Below are positions 49,856-58,584 of a stretch of 64,000 nt of DNA, one piece after another. The stretch is taken from NCBI GenBank assembly GCA_965220245.1, contig CBDCPI010000014.1, positions 1-64,000 on the forward strand, in the 5' to 3' direction. This DNA comes from CBDCPI01 sp965220245 (GTDB lineage: Bacteria; Chloroflexota; Dehalococcoidia; Lucifugimonadales; UBA3495). A program made the position numbers and the translations under genes. How positions within the stretch are numbered: position 1 is the first letter of the stretch; each line of letters starts with the position of its first letter. The notes beneath the pieces are model-generated. The model saw only the letters and a program-made list of their open reading frames with translations. It was not told where the DNA came from and searched no databases.

Positions 49856-50701
49856 CTAGCTCTGGGTGAAACTTAGGGCCAACTCCCGGTCGCCCTGGCA
49901 GGTTATTCTTCCGTCGTCAAGGCACGATTGGAGACTAATGCGGCCGTAGACCAAGAGCACGAAGGTCTCCGTATCGCATTCAAACGTGATGTCGGCGGGA
50001 GCGGTCCCCGCGGGCCCCATGTGGGCTTGGCCGTCGGCGATGACGATGTCATGGCGGACGGGGACGGCCCCGCTCAACTCGAACCGGTAGCGGGTGGAGT
50101 TGGCGCCACCCGGGCCGGGTTGAAACAAGCGACCGATTACGAAACCCGGTATCAGGTCCATGGCGGCCGGTAGACTGTCGGCGGATACCTGGGCGTTGGA
50201 CTCGAGCCGGGAGCGTATATCCCACTCGTGGACCACCAGTTCGGTAATCCGCAAGTCGACAAAAGAACGCACCGGAATGATCACCAACGGGTGATAGCAT
50301 AATTTTCCCCAGTCTTGGGGGCCCAGTCCGTCGAGAAGCCCATCCAACCGGTCGCAGGCGGCGCTAAACGTAGGTAGCAAGTCGGCGCCCAAGCTCTCGC
50401 GGAAGGTTACTGCCCGTTGGGCATTGGCAGCCATGCGGGCAGCGAAGTCGCCGTCCCCGGCTGGCGGGAATCCCTCGGGAGGCGACGCATCACCCTGCAA
50501 CCCCCGGGAAATGTTCCCGGCGAAGTTGTCCACCGCCATAGTCAGGTGAGCCACCACGTCTTGCGCTTCCCACCCTTCACAAGCGCTGGCCTGGCTCCAA
50601 TCGGCGGCGGTAAGGGTCCCGAAATATTGTTGTATCCGCTCCGTCTCTTTTCTAACTAGGGCGAGTCGCTCAGCCATCGAGTTTGATTCGTCAGAGGCCA
50701 T
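49856..50701 (-). CDS. Maleylpyruvate isomerase family (MDMPI/DinB-like) protein
   Basis: 281 residues. The N-terminal DinB-like four-helix bundle has RKETERIQQYFGTLTAADWSQASACEGWEAQDVVAHLTMAVDNF (metal His in VVAHLT), and a later His in ITELVVHEWDIRSRL. The C-terminal domain, with DITFECDTETFVLLVYGRISLQSCLDDGRITCQGD, is SCP-like. This TIGR03083-type layout is shared with thiol-dependent isomerases. Whether this organism makes a suitable thiol is unknown. AGGAG lies 10 nt upstream. Confidence 0.85.
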   Translation of the reverse strand: MASDESNSMAERLALVRKETERIQQYFGTLTAADWSQASACEGWEAQDVVAHLTMAVDNFAGNISRGLQGDASPPEGFPPAGDGDFAARMAANAQRAVTFRESLGADLLPTFSAACDRLDGLLDGLGPQDWGKLCYHPLVIIPVRSFVDLRITELVVHEWDIRSRLESNAQVSADSLPAAMDLIPGFVIGRLFQPGPGGANSTRYRFELSGAVPVRHDIVIADGQAHMGPAGTAPADITFECDTETFVLLVYGRISLQSCLDDGRITCQGDRELALSFTQS

Positions 50702-50894
50702 CTAATCATCTCCTTGAGACCAGCTATGGAATAGGGTCAAGTCTGGCTGGCGCCAATCGTATTGATGGAGATTATATACGCGGGGTGCAGACGAAAGAAG
50801 CTAAGAACGAGACCAGGAGAGTCTCACAGTGGATAGGGGACAGATTCTGCGGGCTTACAACCAAGCTCGACAGCAGAGAAGCCTAGAAGATGGA

Positions 50895-50970
50895 TGGTCG
50901 GGGTGAGTGGATTCGAACCACCGGCCTCTACGTCCCGAACGTAGCGCGCTAGCCACTGCGCTACACCCCG
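50895..50970 (-). tRNA. tRNA-Pro (anticodon CGG)
   Basis: 76 nt including an encoded CCA end. The acceptor stem is CGGGGTG/CACCCCG, the D arm GCGC-AGTGGCTA-GCGC, the anticodon stem CTACG/CGTAG with loop TTCGGGA (anticodon CGG, reading CCG), and the T arm contains GTTCGAAT. All stems pair. The TlpA gene ends 129 bp away. Confidence 0.95.
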
Positions 50971-51099
50971 TCTTTTGCTAACCATTATTGGCCGGGTGAC
51001 AGGCGGTCTGCCACCTTGCCAGTCAATAGTGCCTGTTGCAGTTCTCTACTATTATACCGCAAGACGGCGCCCTTTTGTGGCTGGAGAGTCCCTTGATCT

Positions 51100-51693
51100 T
51101 TATTGGCTTAACATGGCGTCGGTCTGTTCTCTAAGCACTTGGGCGTTCAGCGCTCCGCCCCAAGTCTTGAAGATATTGCCTTCGGCGTCGATGAAGACGG
51201 TGGTGGGCACCCCTAAGACCCGGTACTTTTGGACCACGCTGCCGTCGTCGGTATAGCCTGCCGGGTAGTCGATGTCCAACTCTTCCAGCAGGCCCTTGGC
51301 GTCTTGTGGGGAGCCCAGCCCGGTGAATTGACCAATGTCGATGCCGATCAAGGCGACCCGGTCGCTATACTCATCGTAGAAATCCTGAAAGTCGGGCATT
51401 TCGGCGCGGCAGGGGGGACAGAGACCGGCCCAGAAATTGAGGACCAGCGGCTTGTTCCTTTGCTGATAGATGCTACCCTCGGTAGCGCCCAACTGTGATT
51501 CACCCTGAAACAAGGTGAACTTGAAATCGGCAGCAGCCTCCGCGGAACCCCCACAGCCCACCGCGACGATCGCCAGCAGGGCCAATATTATTATCACTAC
51601 CGGTCTAAATGGGAACCTGAGGCCTTCCCGACGGTTGCCGGAGGATGGGCCTGCGGAGGCCATTACCGGGTCCTCAAACGCCAGCCTCGCCAT
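51100..51693 (-). CDS. TlpA-type thioredoxin-like lipoprotein
   Basis: 197 residues. A hydrophobic segment PVVIIILALLAIVAVGC (31-47) ends in a lipobox-like AVGC (Cys47), so it is probably an exported lipoprotein. The thioredoxin fold has the active site Cys92-Pro-Pro-Cys95 (WAGLCPPCRAEMPDF), with GVPTTVFIDAEG as the cis-Pro loop. TlpA/ResA proteins reduce disulfides outside the cytoplasmic membrane, for example in cytochrome c maturation. GAGGAG lies 5 nt before the ATG. It is downstream of mfd on the same strand (77 bp gap). Confidence 0.9.
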   Translation of the reverse strand: MARLAFEDPVMASAGPSSGNRREGLRFPFRPVVIIILALLAIVAVGCGGSAEAAADFKFTLFQGESQLGATEGSIYQQRNKPLVLNFWAGLCPPCRAEMPDFQDFYDEYSDRVALIGIDIGQFTGLGSPQDAKGLLEELDIDYPAGYTDDGSVVQKYRVLGVPTTVFIDAEGNIFKTWGGALNAQVLREQTDAMLSQ

Positions 51694-51770
51694 ATCTACT
51701 CCTCTTGGGCTACCACCTACTACGCTGTTAACCGCCTATCGGTTTGATGTGAGCGAGGCTCCATCCATCA

Positions 51771-54700
51771 TCACCCCGCCAGAGCGGCTAGTCTTTGTTG
51801 GAACGCGATGAACCGCTCCAGCACCCGGGTGAGACGGCTTAGCCATTGGCCGCCGAGGCGGCGGAGGGGAAGCTGTATTTGCTGGTTTCCCACGTTGGCG
51901 GAGGGCCCCAGCGCTTGCTGCAGGGGAGCCCTGGCCCCGCCTACCGGGGTCCGCAGGGTCATCACAATGGCTTCGTTGTTGTGCTGGATGGACTCGATAT
52001 TGACTTCCCCGGCCAGTACCCGCAAATCGGCAATGATGAGGAGATTCTCGACTTCCTCCGGGACCGGTCCAAACCGGTCACGAAGCTCCTCGCGAAAGTC
52101 GTGGATAGCCTTCCGGTTCGTCATTCGCGCGATGACTTGGTACACCGACAGCCGGGTGGGCAGGTGAACAACGTAGTCTTCCGGAATACGGGCTTGCAAC
52201 GGCAGTTCCAATCTTGGCAACTCGGCGGCCGGTTTCTGTGGCGAAGCCTCCGGCCACTGTCCTTCGTTCAAGTCCCGGACCGCCTCTTGGAGTAGCTGGC
52301 TGTAGAGGTCCAAGCCGACTTCGTGGATGTGGCCGCTCTGGGCCGAGCCCAAGAGATTACCCGCGCCGCGGATTTCCAGGTCCCGCATGGCGATGCGAAA
52401 ACCGGACCCTAGATCGGAGGCCTCCAGTACCGCTTGGACCCGCTTCTCGGCGGCTTCGGTGATGCGCCGGCCTTTTGGCACCAGCAGGTAGGCGTAAGCC
52501 CGGTGCTCACCCCGGCCGACCCGGCCCCGGAGTTGATAAAGCTGGGACAGACCAAGACGGTCCGCCCGGTCCACGATCAACGTGTTCACGTTCGGCATGT
52601 CCAAGCCCGATTCGATGATGGTGGTGCATACCAGCACATCTGCCTCGTGATGGGCGAACGCGACCATAACGTCTTCCAGTTCCGCTTCGGCCATCTGTCC
52701 GTGGGCCACCATAATCCGGGCTTGGGGCGCCAGTTCGGCAAGTTCGGCCGCCGTTTGCTGGATGGTGCGGACCCGGTTGTGCAGGAAGAATATCTGTCCG
52801 CTTCTCTCCAGCTCCCGCAAGATGGCCTCTTTGATAACCTCTTCACTATACTCGGAGACAAAGGTTTTCACTGGCAGGCGGGCCTCGGGCGGGGTGTCCA
52901 TGGTGCTCAGGTCCCGAATACCGGCGAGGGCCAGATTCAGGGTACGAGGGATCGGGGTGGCGCTGAGCGTCAAGACGTCTACCTCCCGCCGGAGTTGCTT
53001 GAGCCGTTCCTTATGGGCGACGCCAAATCTTTGCTCCTCGTCCACCACCGCCAGCCCCAAATTCTTGAATTCAACATCTTTTTGCAGTAGGCGGTGGGTC
53101 CCGATGACGATGTCTACGCTACCGTCTTTCAGCCCTTCGATAACCTCTTGCTGCTCTCGCGGCGTGCGGAAACGGCTCAGCACTTCCACCCGCACCGGAT
53201 AGGGGCTGAGCCGCTCGCTGAAGGTTGCGTAATGCTGCTGGGCCAACACAGTGGTGGGCACCAGAAGACCGACTTGCATACCGTCGTTAACCGACTTGAA
53301 CGCCGCCCGGAGAGCGACCTCGGTCTTGCCGTAGCCAACGTCGCCGCAGATAAGCCGGTCCATTGGCTTGGTCTTCTCCATATCCGTTTTGACGTCCTCG
53401 ATGGCATGGGCTTGGTCCGGCGTTTCCTCGTAAGGAAAAGCGTCTTCCAGTTCTTGTTGCCAAGTGGTGTCGGGGCCGAACTCGTAGCCTTGGGCCACTT
53501 GCCGGGCCGCGTGAAGCTTCAATAACTCCTCAGCAATTTCCTTGGTCGCTCCCTTGACCCGTTCCTTGACCCGGGCCCAATCGCCGGCGCTCAAGCGGGT
53601 AAGCGTGGGCGGACGGTCCAGAGCGCCCACGTAGGCCGCAACCCGGTCCAAGTGGTCGGTGGGGACGTAAAGTTTGTCTTGGTCAGCGTATTCTAGGACC
53701 AAGTATTCTTTGTCCTCGTCGCCTTCCCCAATCTTGGTGGTGCCAGCAAACCGGGCCACGCCATGGTCAACGTGCACCACGTAGCTGCCGGGCACCAAGT
53801 CGGCCAAGACCACTGGCTGACCGCCCTCGGCCCGGTTGGTGCGCCGGTACCGGCGCTCCTTGACGGTGCCGAAAAGCTCCGCGTCGGTCAAAAGGGTAAG
53901 GGAAACCACCTCTCCGGAAGCTGTACCATGGCCTAAGGTCCCCTTCTGTGACTCTTCTGATTGGGTGGATGGCGGAGTTTCTTCCCTTGACCCAGGGTAC
54001 GAAGAAGACGCCTTTGGCGGCGCCAGAGTCCAACCCTCTCGCAATGACCCCGGGACCAAGTAAATGCGGCCGGCTTGGGGCACCTCTTCCAACCCGTCGG
54101 CAACAACCACGCCGGCGCCGGACTCTTCCATGATCTCGGCTACCCGCCGGGCATGTTGGGTTACTAACGCCAATGCCTGGCCTTCTTGCTGGTAACGTCT
54201 GCTGTCGCTGGCCAAATGGTCCAACTTCCCGTAGTAGGGGGCGGCGGGCGCAAAGATGGCGTCCTCTTCCTCGCTGACCCAGCTCTGAAGCAACAACCGC
54301 CGTCGCTGGGCTAACAGCGCTGAAAACTGTTTCCAGGCAACGTATGGCGAAGGAAAATTGCGGGGCAACTCCCCGCGGTCTTCCCGGCTGGCCCGCATAC
54401 GGTCGAAGCGGTCTTCCAGTTCAAGGGCTTCGGCCTCAATCTGGCTGGCCCGCTCCAAGACCACCAGACCGCTCTCCGGCAGGTGGTCCAGGAGGTTGGC
54501 GCTGTTAAGCAAGCCGTTGTAGAAGGCGAGGGTCTCGATGTTGGGAGCGGGAAAAAGGTGGGCTATCTCGTCTTCAATGCGTTCTCGGGCTTCTTCGCTG
54601 CACTTGGCGAAGTCCAGGGCAGCCGCGAGCCGTTCCACCGTCGGCCGGCCGGTCAACTCCGGTAGCTGCTCCCGGGCGGGAATGATAGCGGCCGTCGCCA

Positions 54701-55403
54701 CGCTACGCACCGACCGCTGGGTGTAGGGGTCAAAAAGCCGGATGGTATCGACTTCATCATCGAATAGCTCGATCCGGTAAGGCAAGCTTGAGTGGGGCGG
54801 AAACACATCCAGGATGCCTCCCCGAAGGCTGAAGCATCCGGGCGATTCCACCAGCGGCTCGTTTCGATAACCCAGTTCCACCCATCGGGTAAGCAGCCGG
54901 TTTAACCGGACCCTTTGGCCCACGGAGACCTGGTAGCCGTCGTTATCATCCCCTTTGGCGCTCTGCATGATCTCTGGAGGCAACGTTTTATGCAGTGCGG
55001 CGCCTACTGACGTAACGACCAGAGGGAACAAAACGCCATCTCCGCCGGAGGGGTTTTCGCACTTACGCATGGCCGCCAACGCGGCCAGACGTTGGTTGCT
55101 GGTATGAGCGTCCACCGCTAAACGCTCGAAGGGCAGCACTTCCGGCTCCGGCAACAGGTGGACCGGTTGGCTATCCCCCAAATACGTTAGAAGCTGGTCG
55201 TGGAGCCGGCGAGCATCCTCCAGCCTTGGCGTAATGGCCAACAATGGCCCAACCTGGCGAAGCCAGAGGGCGCCGATGTACCCCGGCCTGCCCCCCTCCC
55301 TAATGGTTACATGGGGAGGCTCGGGGGAATCCTCCAATAATCTCAGATGACGTTGGTACTCCGGATGATTGCTGATCGCTTCGAGTATTCCGGCTAATGA
55401 CAT
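51771..55403 (-). CDS. mfd: Transcription-repair coupling factor
   Basis: 1,210 residues, full length. UvrB-like N-terminal domains start with LLEDSPEPPHVTI and GALWLRQVGPLLAITPRLEDA. The RNA-polymerase-interaction domain has GSYVVHVDHGVARFAGTTKI. The RecG-like translocase has Walker A GDVGYGKTE (about residue 688), DEEQRFGV (about 787), TLSATPIPRTLNLAL and QLRGRVGRGEHRAYAYLL. The C-terminal TRCF domain follows. Mfd releases RNA polymerase stalled at lesions and recruits UvrA. The region around residues 460-490 (SSSYPGSREETPPSTQSEE) looks like a low-complexity linker. Confidence 0.97.
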   Translation of the reverse strand: MSLAGILEAISNHPEYQRHLRLLEDSPEPPHVTIREGGRPGYIGALWLRQVGPLLAITPRLEDARRLHDQLLTYLGDSQPVHLLPEPEVLPFERLAVDAHTSNQRLAALAAMRKCENPSGGDGVLFPLVVTSVGAALHKTLPPEIMQSAKGDDNDGYQVSVGQRVRLNRLLTRWVELGYRNEPLVESPGCFSLRGGILDVFPPHSSLPYRIELFDDEVDTIRLFDPYTQRSVRSVATAAIIPAREQLPELTGRPTVERLAAALDFAKCSEEARERIEDEIAHLFPAPNIETLAFYNGLLNSANLLDHLPESGLVVLERASQIEAEALELEDRFDRMRASREDRGELPRNFPSPYVAWKQFSALLAQRRRLLLQSWVSEEEDAIFAPAAPYYGKLDHLASDSRRYQQEGQALALVTQHARRVAEIMEESGAGVVVADGLEEVPQAGRIYLVPGSLREGWTLAPPKASSSYPGSREETPPSTQSEESQKGTLGHGTASGEVVSLTLLTDAELFGTVKERRYRRTNRAEGGQPVVLADLVPGSYVVHVDHGVARFAGTTKIGEGDEDKEYLVLEYADQDKLYVPTDHLDRVAAYVGALDRPPTLTRLSAGDWARVKERVKGATKEIAEELLKLHAARQVAQGYEFGPDTTWQQELEDAFPYEETPDQAHAIEDVKTDMEKTKPMDRLICGDVGYGKTEVALRAAFKSVNDGMQVGLLVPTTVLAQQHYATFSERLSPYPVRVEVLSRFRTPREQQEVIEGLKDGSVDIVIGTHRLLQKDVEFKNLGLAVVDEEQRFGVAHKERLKQLRREVDVLTLSATPIPRTLNLALAGIRDLSTMDTPPEARLPVKTFVSEYSEEVIKEAILRELERSGQIFFLHNRVRTIQQTAAELAELAPQARIMVAHGQMAEAELEDVMVAFAHHEADVLVCTTIIESGLDMPNVNTLIVDRADRLGLSQLYQLRGRVGRGEHRAYAYLLVPKGRRITEAAEKRVQAVLEASDLGSGFRIAMRDLEIRGAGNLLGSAQSGHIHEVGLDLYSQLLQEAVRDLNEGQWPEASPQKPAAELPRLELPLQARIPEDYVVHLPTRLSVYQVIARMTNRKAIHDFREELRDRFGPVPEEVENLLIIADLRVLAGEVNIESIQHNNEAIVMTLRTPVGGARAPLQQALGPSANVGNQQIQLPLRRLGGQWLSRLTRVLERFIAFQQRLAALAG

Positions 55404-55475
55404 GCCCTAAAATTCTTCCCTAAGGACCCGCTTGGCCTAGTGTCTCCAAGGGACCCGTTATCAAAAAATACACGC

Positions 55476-55508
55476 AAAAACTGGGGCTGACCGGTATGTT
55501 CAGCCCCA
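55476..55508 (-). terminator. Rho-independent terminator-like hairpin
   Basis: On the minus strand TGGGGCTGA, a 9-base loop and TCAGCCCCA form a perfect 9-bp stem followed by G and five T. It lies in the 338-bp gap 55404-55741 between divergent mfd and proB, where no minus-strand protein gene ends, so it may close a short unannotated RNA (see findings). Confidence 0.55.
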
Positions 55509-55520
55509 ACCAGTTTATTC

Positions 55521-55624
55521 TATTGCGCGGTTAGGCTGGACGCAAGGCGTGGAGATTCTGTGTTTGCCGCTCATCGTAAGCAAAGAGCAGCCAACGCAAG
55601 GGCGCAAGGCCTCTTCCGCAATAT
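55521..55624 (-). ncRNA. Candidate structured small RNA upstream of mfd
   Basis: Between proB and the terminator, TATTGCG (55521-55527) and CGCAATA (55618-55624) can pair as a closing stem. GCCGCTC (55566-55572) and GAGCAGC (55585-55591) can pair around a 12-base apical loop. With the terminator the minus-strand transcript would be about 150-200 nt. No known RNA family was recognised. The 5' end is not defined. Confidence 0.25.
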
Positions 55625-55686
55625 CCTTTCCCGGACATTAGGGACGGCGGAGAAGAATTCGCCGATTATCCGCCGGTCGCCCATGC

Positions 55687-55692
55687 TATAAT
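55687..55692 (+). promoter_or_regulatory. Possible -10 box for proB
   Basis: TATAAT, a perfect sigma-70-type -10 hexamer, 50 bp before the proB frame. No good -35 hexamer is seen at the usual distance, so confidence is low. Confidence 0.3.
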
Positions 55693-55741
55693 CTATGACC
55701 GCTACGAGATTCGCTCTGCTTCTGAGTCTAGGCAAGAATGA

Positions 55742-56956
55742 GTGGCTGGGCCATACCCATCTGGGGTCCGTCCAAGCCTTGGATTTACGAGTTTCAAAAG
55801 CGGAAAGCATCAGTTGGCTGACTTGCAGCAAGGCTTGAGTTATCGCCGGGTGGTGATCAAGGCTGGCACCAGTATCTTGACTGTGCCGCCAGACCACCGG
55901 AGTTTGAACCTGGAATTGCTCGCCGACTTGGTGCGCCAGATTTGCGATCTTCGGGAGACTGGGACTGATACTTTGCTGGTGACTTCCGGCGCCATTGCCG
56001 CCGGCCGGGAAGCGCTGGGATTTGGGCAAAATGACCCGCCGCGAGATATTCCCACGCGGCAAGTGATGGCTGCCGTGGGACAGAGCCGCCTGATGCACCG
56101 CTACCAGGAACTGTTTGCGTCACGCGGCGTCGTGGTGGCCCAGACTCTGCTGACCACCAACGACCTTGCCGACCGGCAAGGTTATCTCAACGTGGCTAAC
56201 ACCCTTCAAGGCCTGTTGGATTTAGGCGTGGTGCCGATTCTTAACGAAAACGACGTGGTCGCCGTGGACGAGATAGGAGAGGTCTTCGGCGACAACGACC
56301 GCCTTTCCGCCTTGGTGGCGAACCTGGTAGACGCCGATTTGCTGGTAATCTTGACCGACACCGAGGGCCTGTACACCGCCGACCCCGCCGTAGACCCAAC
56401 GGCTCAACTGATTAACGAAGTCGACAAAGTCGATGCCGCGGTGGAGTCGCTGGCTGGAAGGAGCCGCAATCCTTGGGCTAGGGGCGGTATGCCTACCAAG
56501 CTCGAGGCAGCCCGGTTGGTAACGGCCAGCGGCATCTCCATGGTAATGTGCCACGGTAAAGCCAAGGACGCCGTGCTGCGGGCAACTCGGGGAAATGCCA
56601 TTGGCACCCTTTTCCGCCCCGGCGCCGGGAAACTGGAGGCCCGCAAGCGGTGGATGCTTAGCGCCAGCTACCGGCGGGGCGAAATCGTCGTCGACGCCGG
56701 GGCCTTGCACGCTATCCGGGAGCAGAACCGAAGCCTGTTGCCGGTGGGCATCATCGGGGTAAGGGGGAAGTTCCAGCGGGGAGATATTGTGTTTATTACC
56801 GGCGGCGAGGGCGGGCGAATCGCCTGTGGCATCGCCAACTACGGCTCCGAGGCCATTGCCCGCATCCGGGGGGCCCGCTCCAACCATATCCAAGACGCTC
56901 TGGGCTATCACTACGGCGAGGAAGTAGTGCACCGCAATAATTTGGTGTTATTGTAG
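55742..56956 (+). CDS. proB: Glutamate 5-kinase
   Basis: 404 residues from GTG 55742. Homology begins at YRRVVIKAGTSILT, so TTG 55814 (380 residues, nearer the family length of about 370) is an alternative. The amino-acid kinase domain has TLLVTSGAIAAGREALG, VPILNENDVVAVDEIG.FGDNDRLSALVANLVDADLLVILTDTEGLYTADP and GGMPTKLEAARLVTASGI. A C-terminal PUA domain starts near KGRKRW-like EARKRWMLSASYRRGEIVVDAGA. It phosphorylates glutamate in the first step of proline synthesis. proA follows 17 bp later. Confidence 0.95.
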   Translation: MAGPYPSGVRPSLGFTSFKSGKHQLADLQQGLSYRRVVIKAGTSILTVPPDHRSLNLELLADLVRQICDLRETGTDTLLVTSGAIAAGREALGFGQNDPPRDIPTRQVMAAVGQSRLMHRYQELFASRGVVVAQTLLTTNDLADRQGYLNVANTLQGLLDLGVVPILNENDVVAVDEIGEVFGDNDRLSALVANLVDADLLVILTDTEGLYTADPAVDPTAQLINEVDKVDAAVESLAGRSRNPWARGGMPTKLEAARLVTASGISMVMCHGKAKDAVLRATRGNAIGTLFRPGAGKLEARKRWMLSASYRRGEIVVDAGALHAIREQNRSLLPVGIIGVRGKFQRGDIVFITGGEGGRIACGIANYGSEAIARIRGARSNHIQDALGYHYGEEVVHRNNLVLL

Positions 56957-56973
56957 AGCGGAGACGGAGGAAT

Positions 56974-58251
56974 ATGAGCATCAACGCCGTTGACCAGTTG
57001 CTGCAGAAAGGACGGGCCGCCCGCGCCTCCAGCCGGACTTTGGCTAGGCTGTCCGCCAGCGTCAAGAACCGGGCGCTATTGAATGTCGCCGACGAACTGG
57101 AAACCCAACAAGCCCCCATTTTAGACGCCAACCAACAGGACTACAGCGCCGCCAAGAAAGACGGTATGAACGAGGCGATGCTGGACCGTCTGTTGTTGAC
57201 TCCGCAGCGCCTGAATGCCATGGCCAGCGATGTGCGCGCGGTGGCGGCCTTGCCCGACCCGGTAGGTGAGACTTTAGACATGACCAAGCTGCCCAACGGT
57301 TTATCGGTCGGGAAGCGCCGGGTGCCCTTGGGAGTAATCGGCAGCATCTACGAAAGCCGGCCCAACGTCACCGTGGACATCAGCGCCTTGTGCCTCAAGT
57401 CGGGCAACGCTTGTTTGCTTCGCGGTGGCAAGGAGAGTCTCCTTTCCAACACCGCGTTGGTAGGACTGATTCGCCGGTCGGTTGCTGAGGCCGGAGTCCC
57501 GGCCGATGCGGTGCAGTTTGTGGACAACACCGACCGGGCGCTGGTGGACGTAATTTTGGGCATGAGGGAGTACATCGACTTGGTGGTGCCCCGCGGCGGT
57601 AGCGGACTCATCAAGTTCGTGGAGCAAAACGCCGCTATGCCAGCTATTACCGGTGGCATTGGGGTCTGCCACACTTACGTCGACCGGTCCGCCGATCTGG
57701 AAAAGGCCTCGGACATAATATTTAACGCCAAGGTCCAGCGGCCCACGGTCTGCAATGCTTTGGACACGGTCTTGGTGCATTCCGATATTGTAACCCGGTG
57801 CCTGCCCCGGGTCGCCAAGGAATTGGAAGCGGCCGGGGTGGAGCTTCACTGCGACCAACGGGCGCTGAGCATTCTTGGCCCCAACCCGGGTGTTAAGGTT
57901 ATGGCCGCCAACGAAGCGGACTGGGGAATGGAGTTCCTATCGTTGACTGCGGCGGTCAAAGTGGTGGACTCCTTGGATGAGGCCCTGGGTCACATCGAGA
58001 CCTACGGCTCGGGCCATTCCGAGGCCATCGTGACTGAAGACTACTCGGCGGCGCTTCGGTTTTTGGACGAAGTCGATGCGGCGGCGGTCTTCGTAAATGC
58101 CAGCACCAGATTCACCGACGGCGCCCAGCTTGGCTTGGGGGCCGAGGTCGGCATCAGCACGCAAAAATTCCACGCCCGGGGCCCCATGGGCTTGCGGGAG
58201 CTTACCTCCTACAAGTGGGTAATCATGGGGAACGGCCAGGTTAGGGAGTAA
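56974..58251 (+). CDS. proA: Glutamate-5-semialdehyde dehydrogenase (gamma-glutamyl phosphate reductase)
   Basis: 425 residues, aldehyde-dehydrogenase fold. The catalytic Cys260 is in AKVQRPTVCNALDTVLVH. Other family segments are VPLGVIGSIYESRPNVTVDISALCLKSGNACLLRGGKE, DLVVPRGGSGLIKFVE and FVNASTRFTDGAQLGLGAEVGISTQKFHARGPMGLRELTSYKW. It reduces glutamyl-5-phosphate with NADPH, the second step of proline synthesis. GGAGG precedes the ATG. In operon with proB. Confidence 0.97.
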   Translation: MSINAVDQLLQKGRAARASSRTLARLSASVKNRALLNVADELETQQAPILDANQQDYSAAKKDGMNEAMLDRLLLTPQRLNAMASDVRAVAALPDPVGETLDMTKLPNGLSVGKRRVPLGVIGSIYESRPNVTVDISALCLKSGNACLLRGGKESLLSNTALVGLIRRSVAEAGVPADAVQFVDNTDRALVDVILGMREYIDLVVPRGGSGLIKFVEQNAAMPAITGGIGVCHTYVDRSADLEKASDIIFNAKVQRPTVCNALDTVLVHSDIVTRCLPRVAKELEAAGVELHCDQRALSILGPNPGVKVMAANEADWGMEFLSLTAAVKVVDSLDEALGHIETYGSGHSEAIVTEDYSAALRFLDEVDAAAVFVNASTRFTDGAQLGLGAEVGISTQKFHARGPMGLRELTSYKWVIMGNGQVRE

Positions 58252-58266
58252 CCGGGGAGGCTGGGT

Positions 58267-58563
58267 TTGCCGGAGTTCAAGTTCGAGCGTGAGGTCCGTA
58301 CCCCTTACTCCGAGGCCTACACTATCCACGAAGGTGACCGTCCGGTGGGCCGGGTCGATATTCACTTCGCCGACGGTATGGTCCATCTAGCGGTGGCAGT
58401 GGATGAGAGCCTGACCCAAGACGCCATCCAAGACATCATTGATACCGTGGATGAGGACTTGGTCGACGCCGTGGGTATTTCCCGGGAAGGGTTTATAGTC
58501 CACGTGTTCCAAGGAAGGGAGACCGGGGTGTTCAGCGACGAGGATTTTGGCGAGAACGGCTAA
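58267..58563 (+). CDS. Small conserved hypothetical protein
   Basis: 98 residues, TTG start with GGGGAGG 6 nt upstream, 15 bp after proA and so probably in its operon. Acidic: FKFEREVRTPYSEAYTIHEGDRPVGRVDIHFADGMVHLAVAVDESLTQDAIQDIIDTVDEDLVDA, then FIVHVFQGRETGVFSDEDFG. It appears alpha/beta with no catalytic motif. No family name was recognised. Confidence 0.7.
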   Translation: MPEFKFEREVRTPYSEAYTIHEGDRPVGRVDIHFADGMVHLAVAVDESLTQDAIQDIIDTVDEDLVDAVGISREGFIVHVFQGRETGVFSDEDFGENG

Positions 58564-58584
58564 CGGCCGGTAGGCGGCGCCCGC

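Noticed and set aside
41941..50701. Biosynthetic gene cluster or prophage
   Set aside because: There are no polyketide, peptide synthetase, terpene, capsid, terminase or integrase genes. The contents are catabolic enzymes and Uma2 genes.
55571..56098. Minus-strand ORF of 175 residues over the start of proB
   Set aside because: It is antisense to conserved proB sequence and has no recognisable motif. It was rejected as a shadow frame, as were many other long antisense frames caused by high GC.
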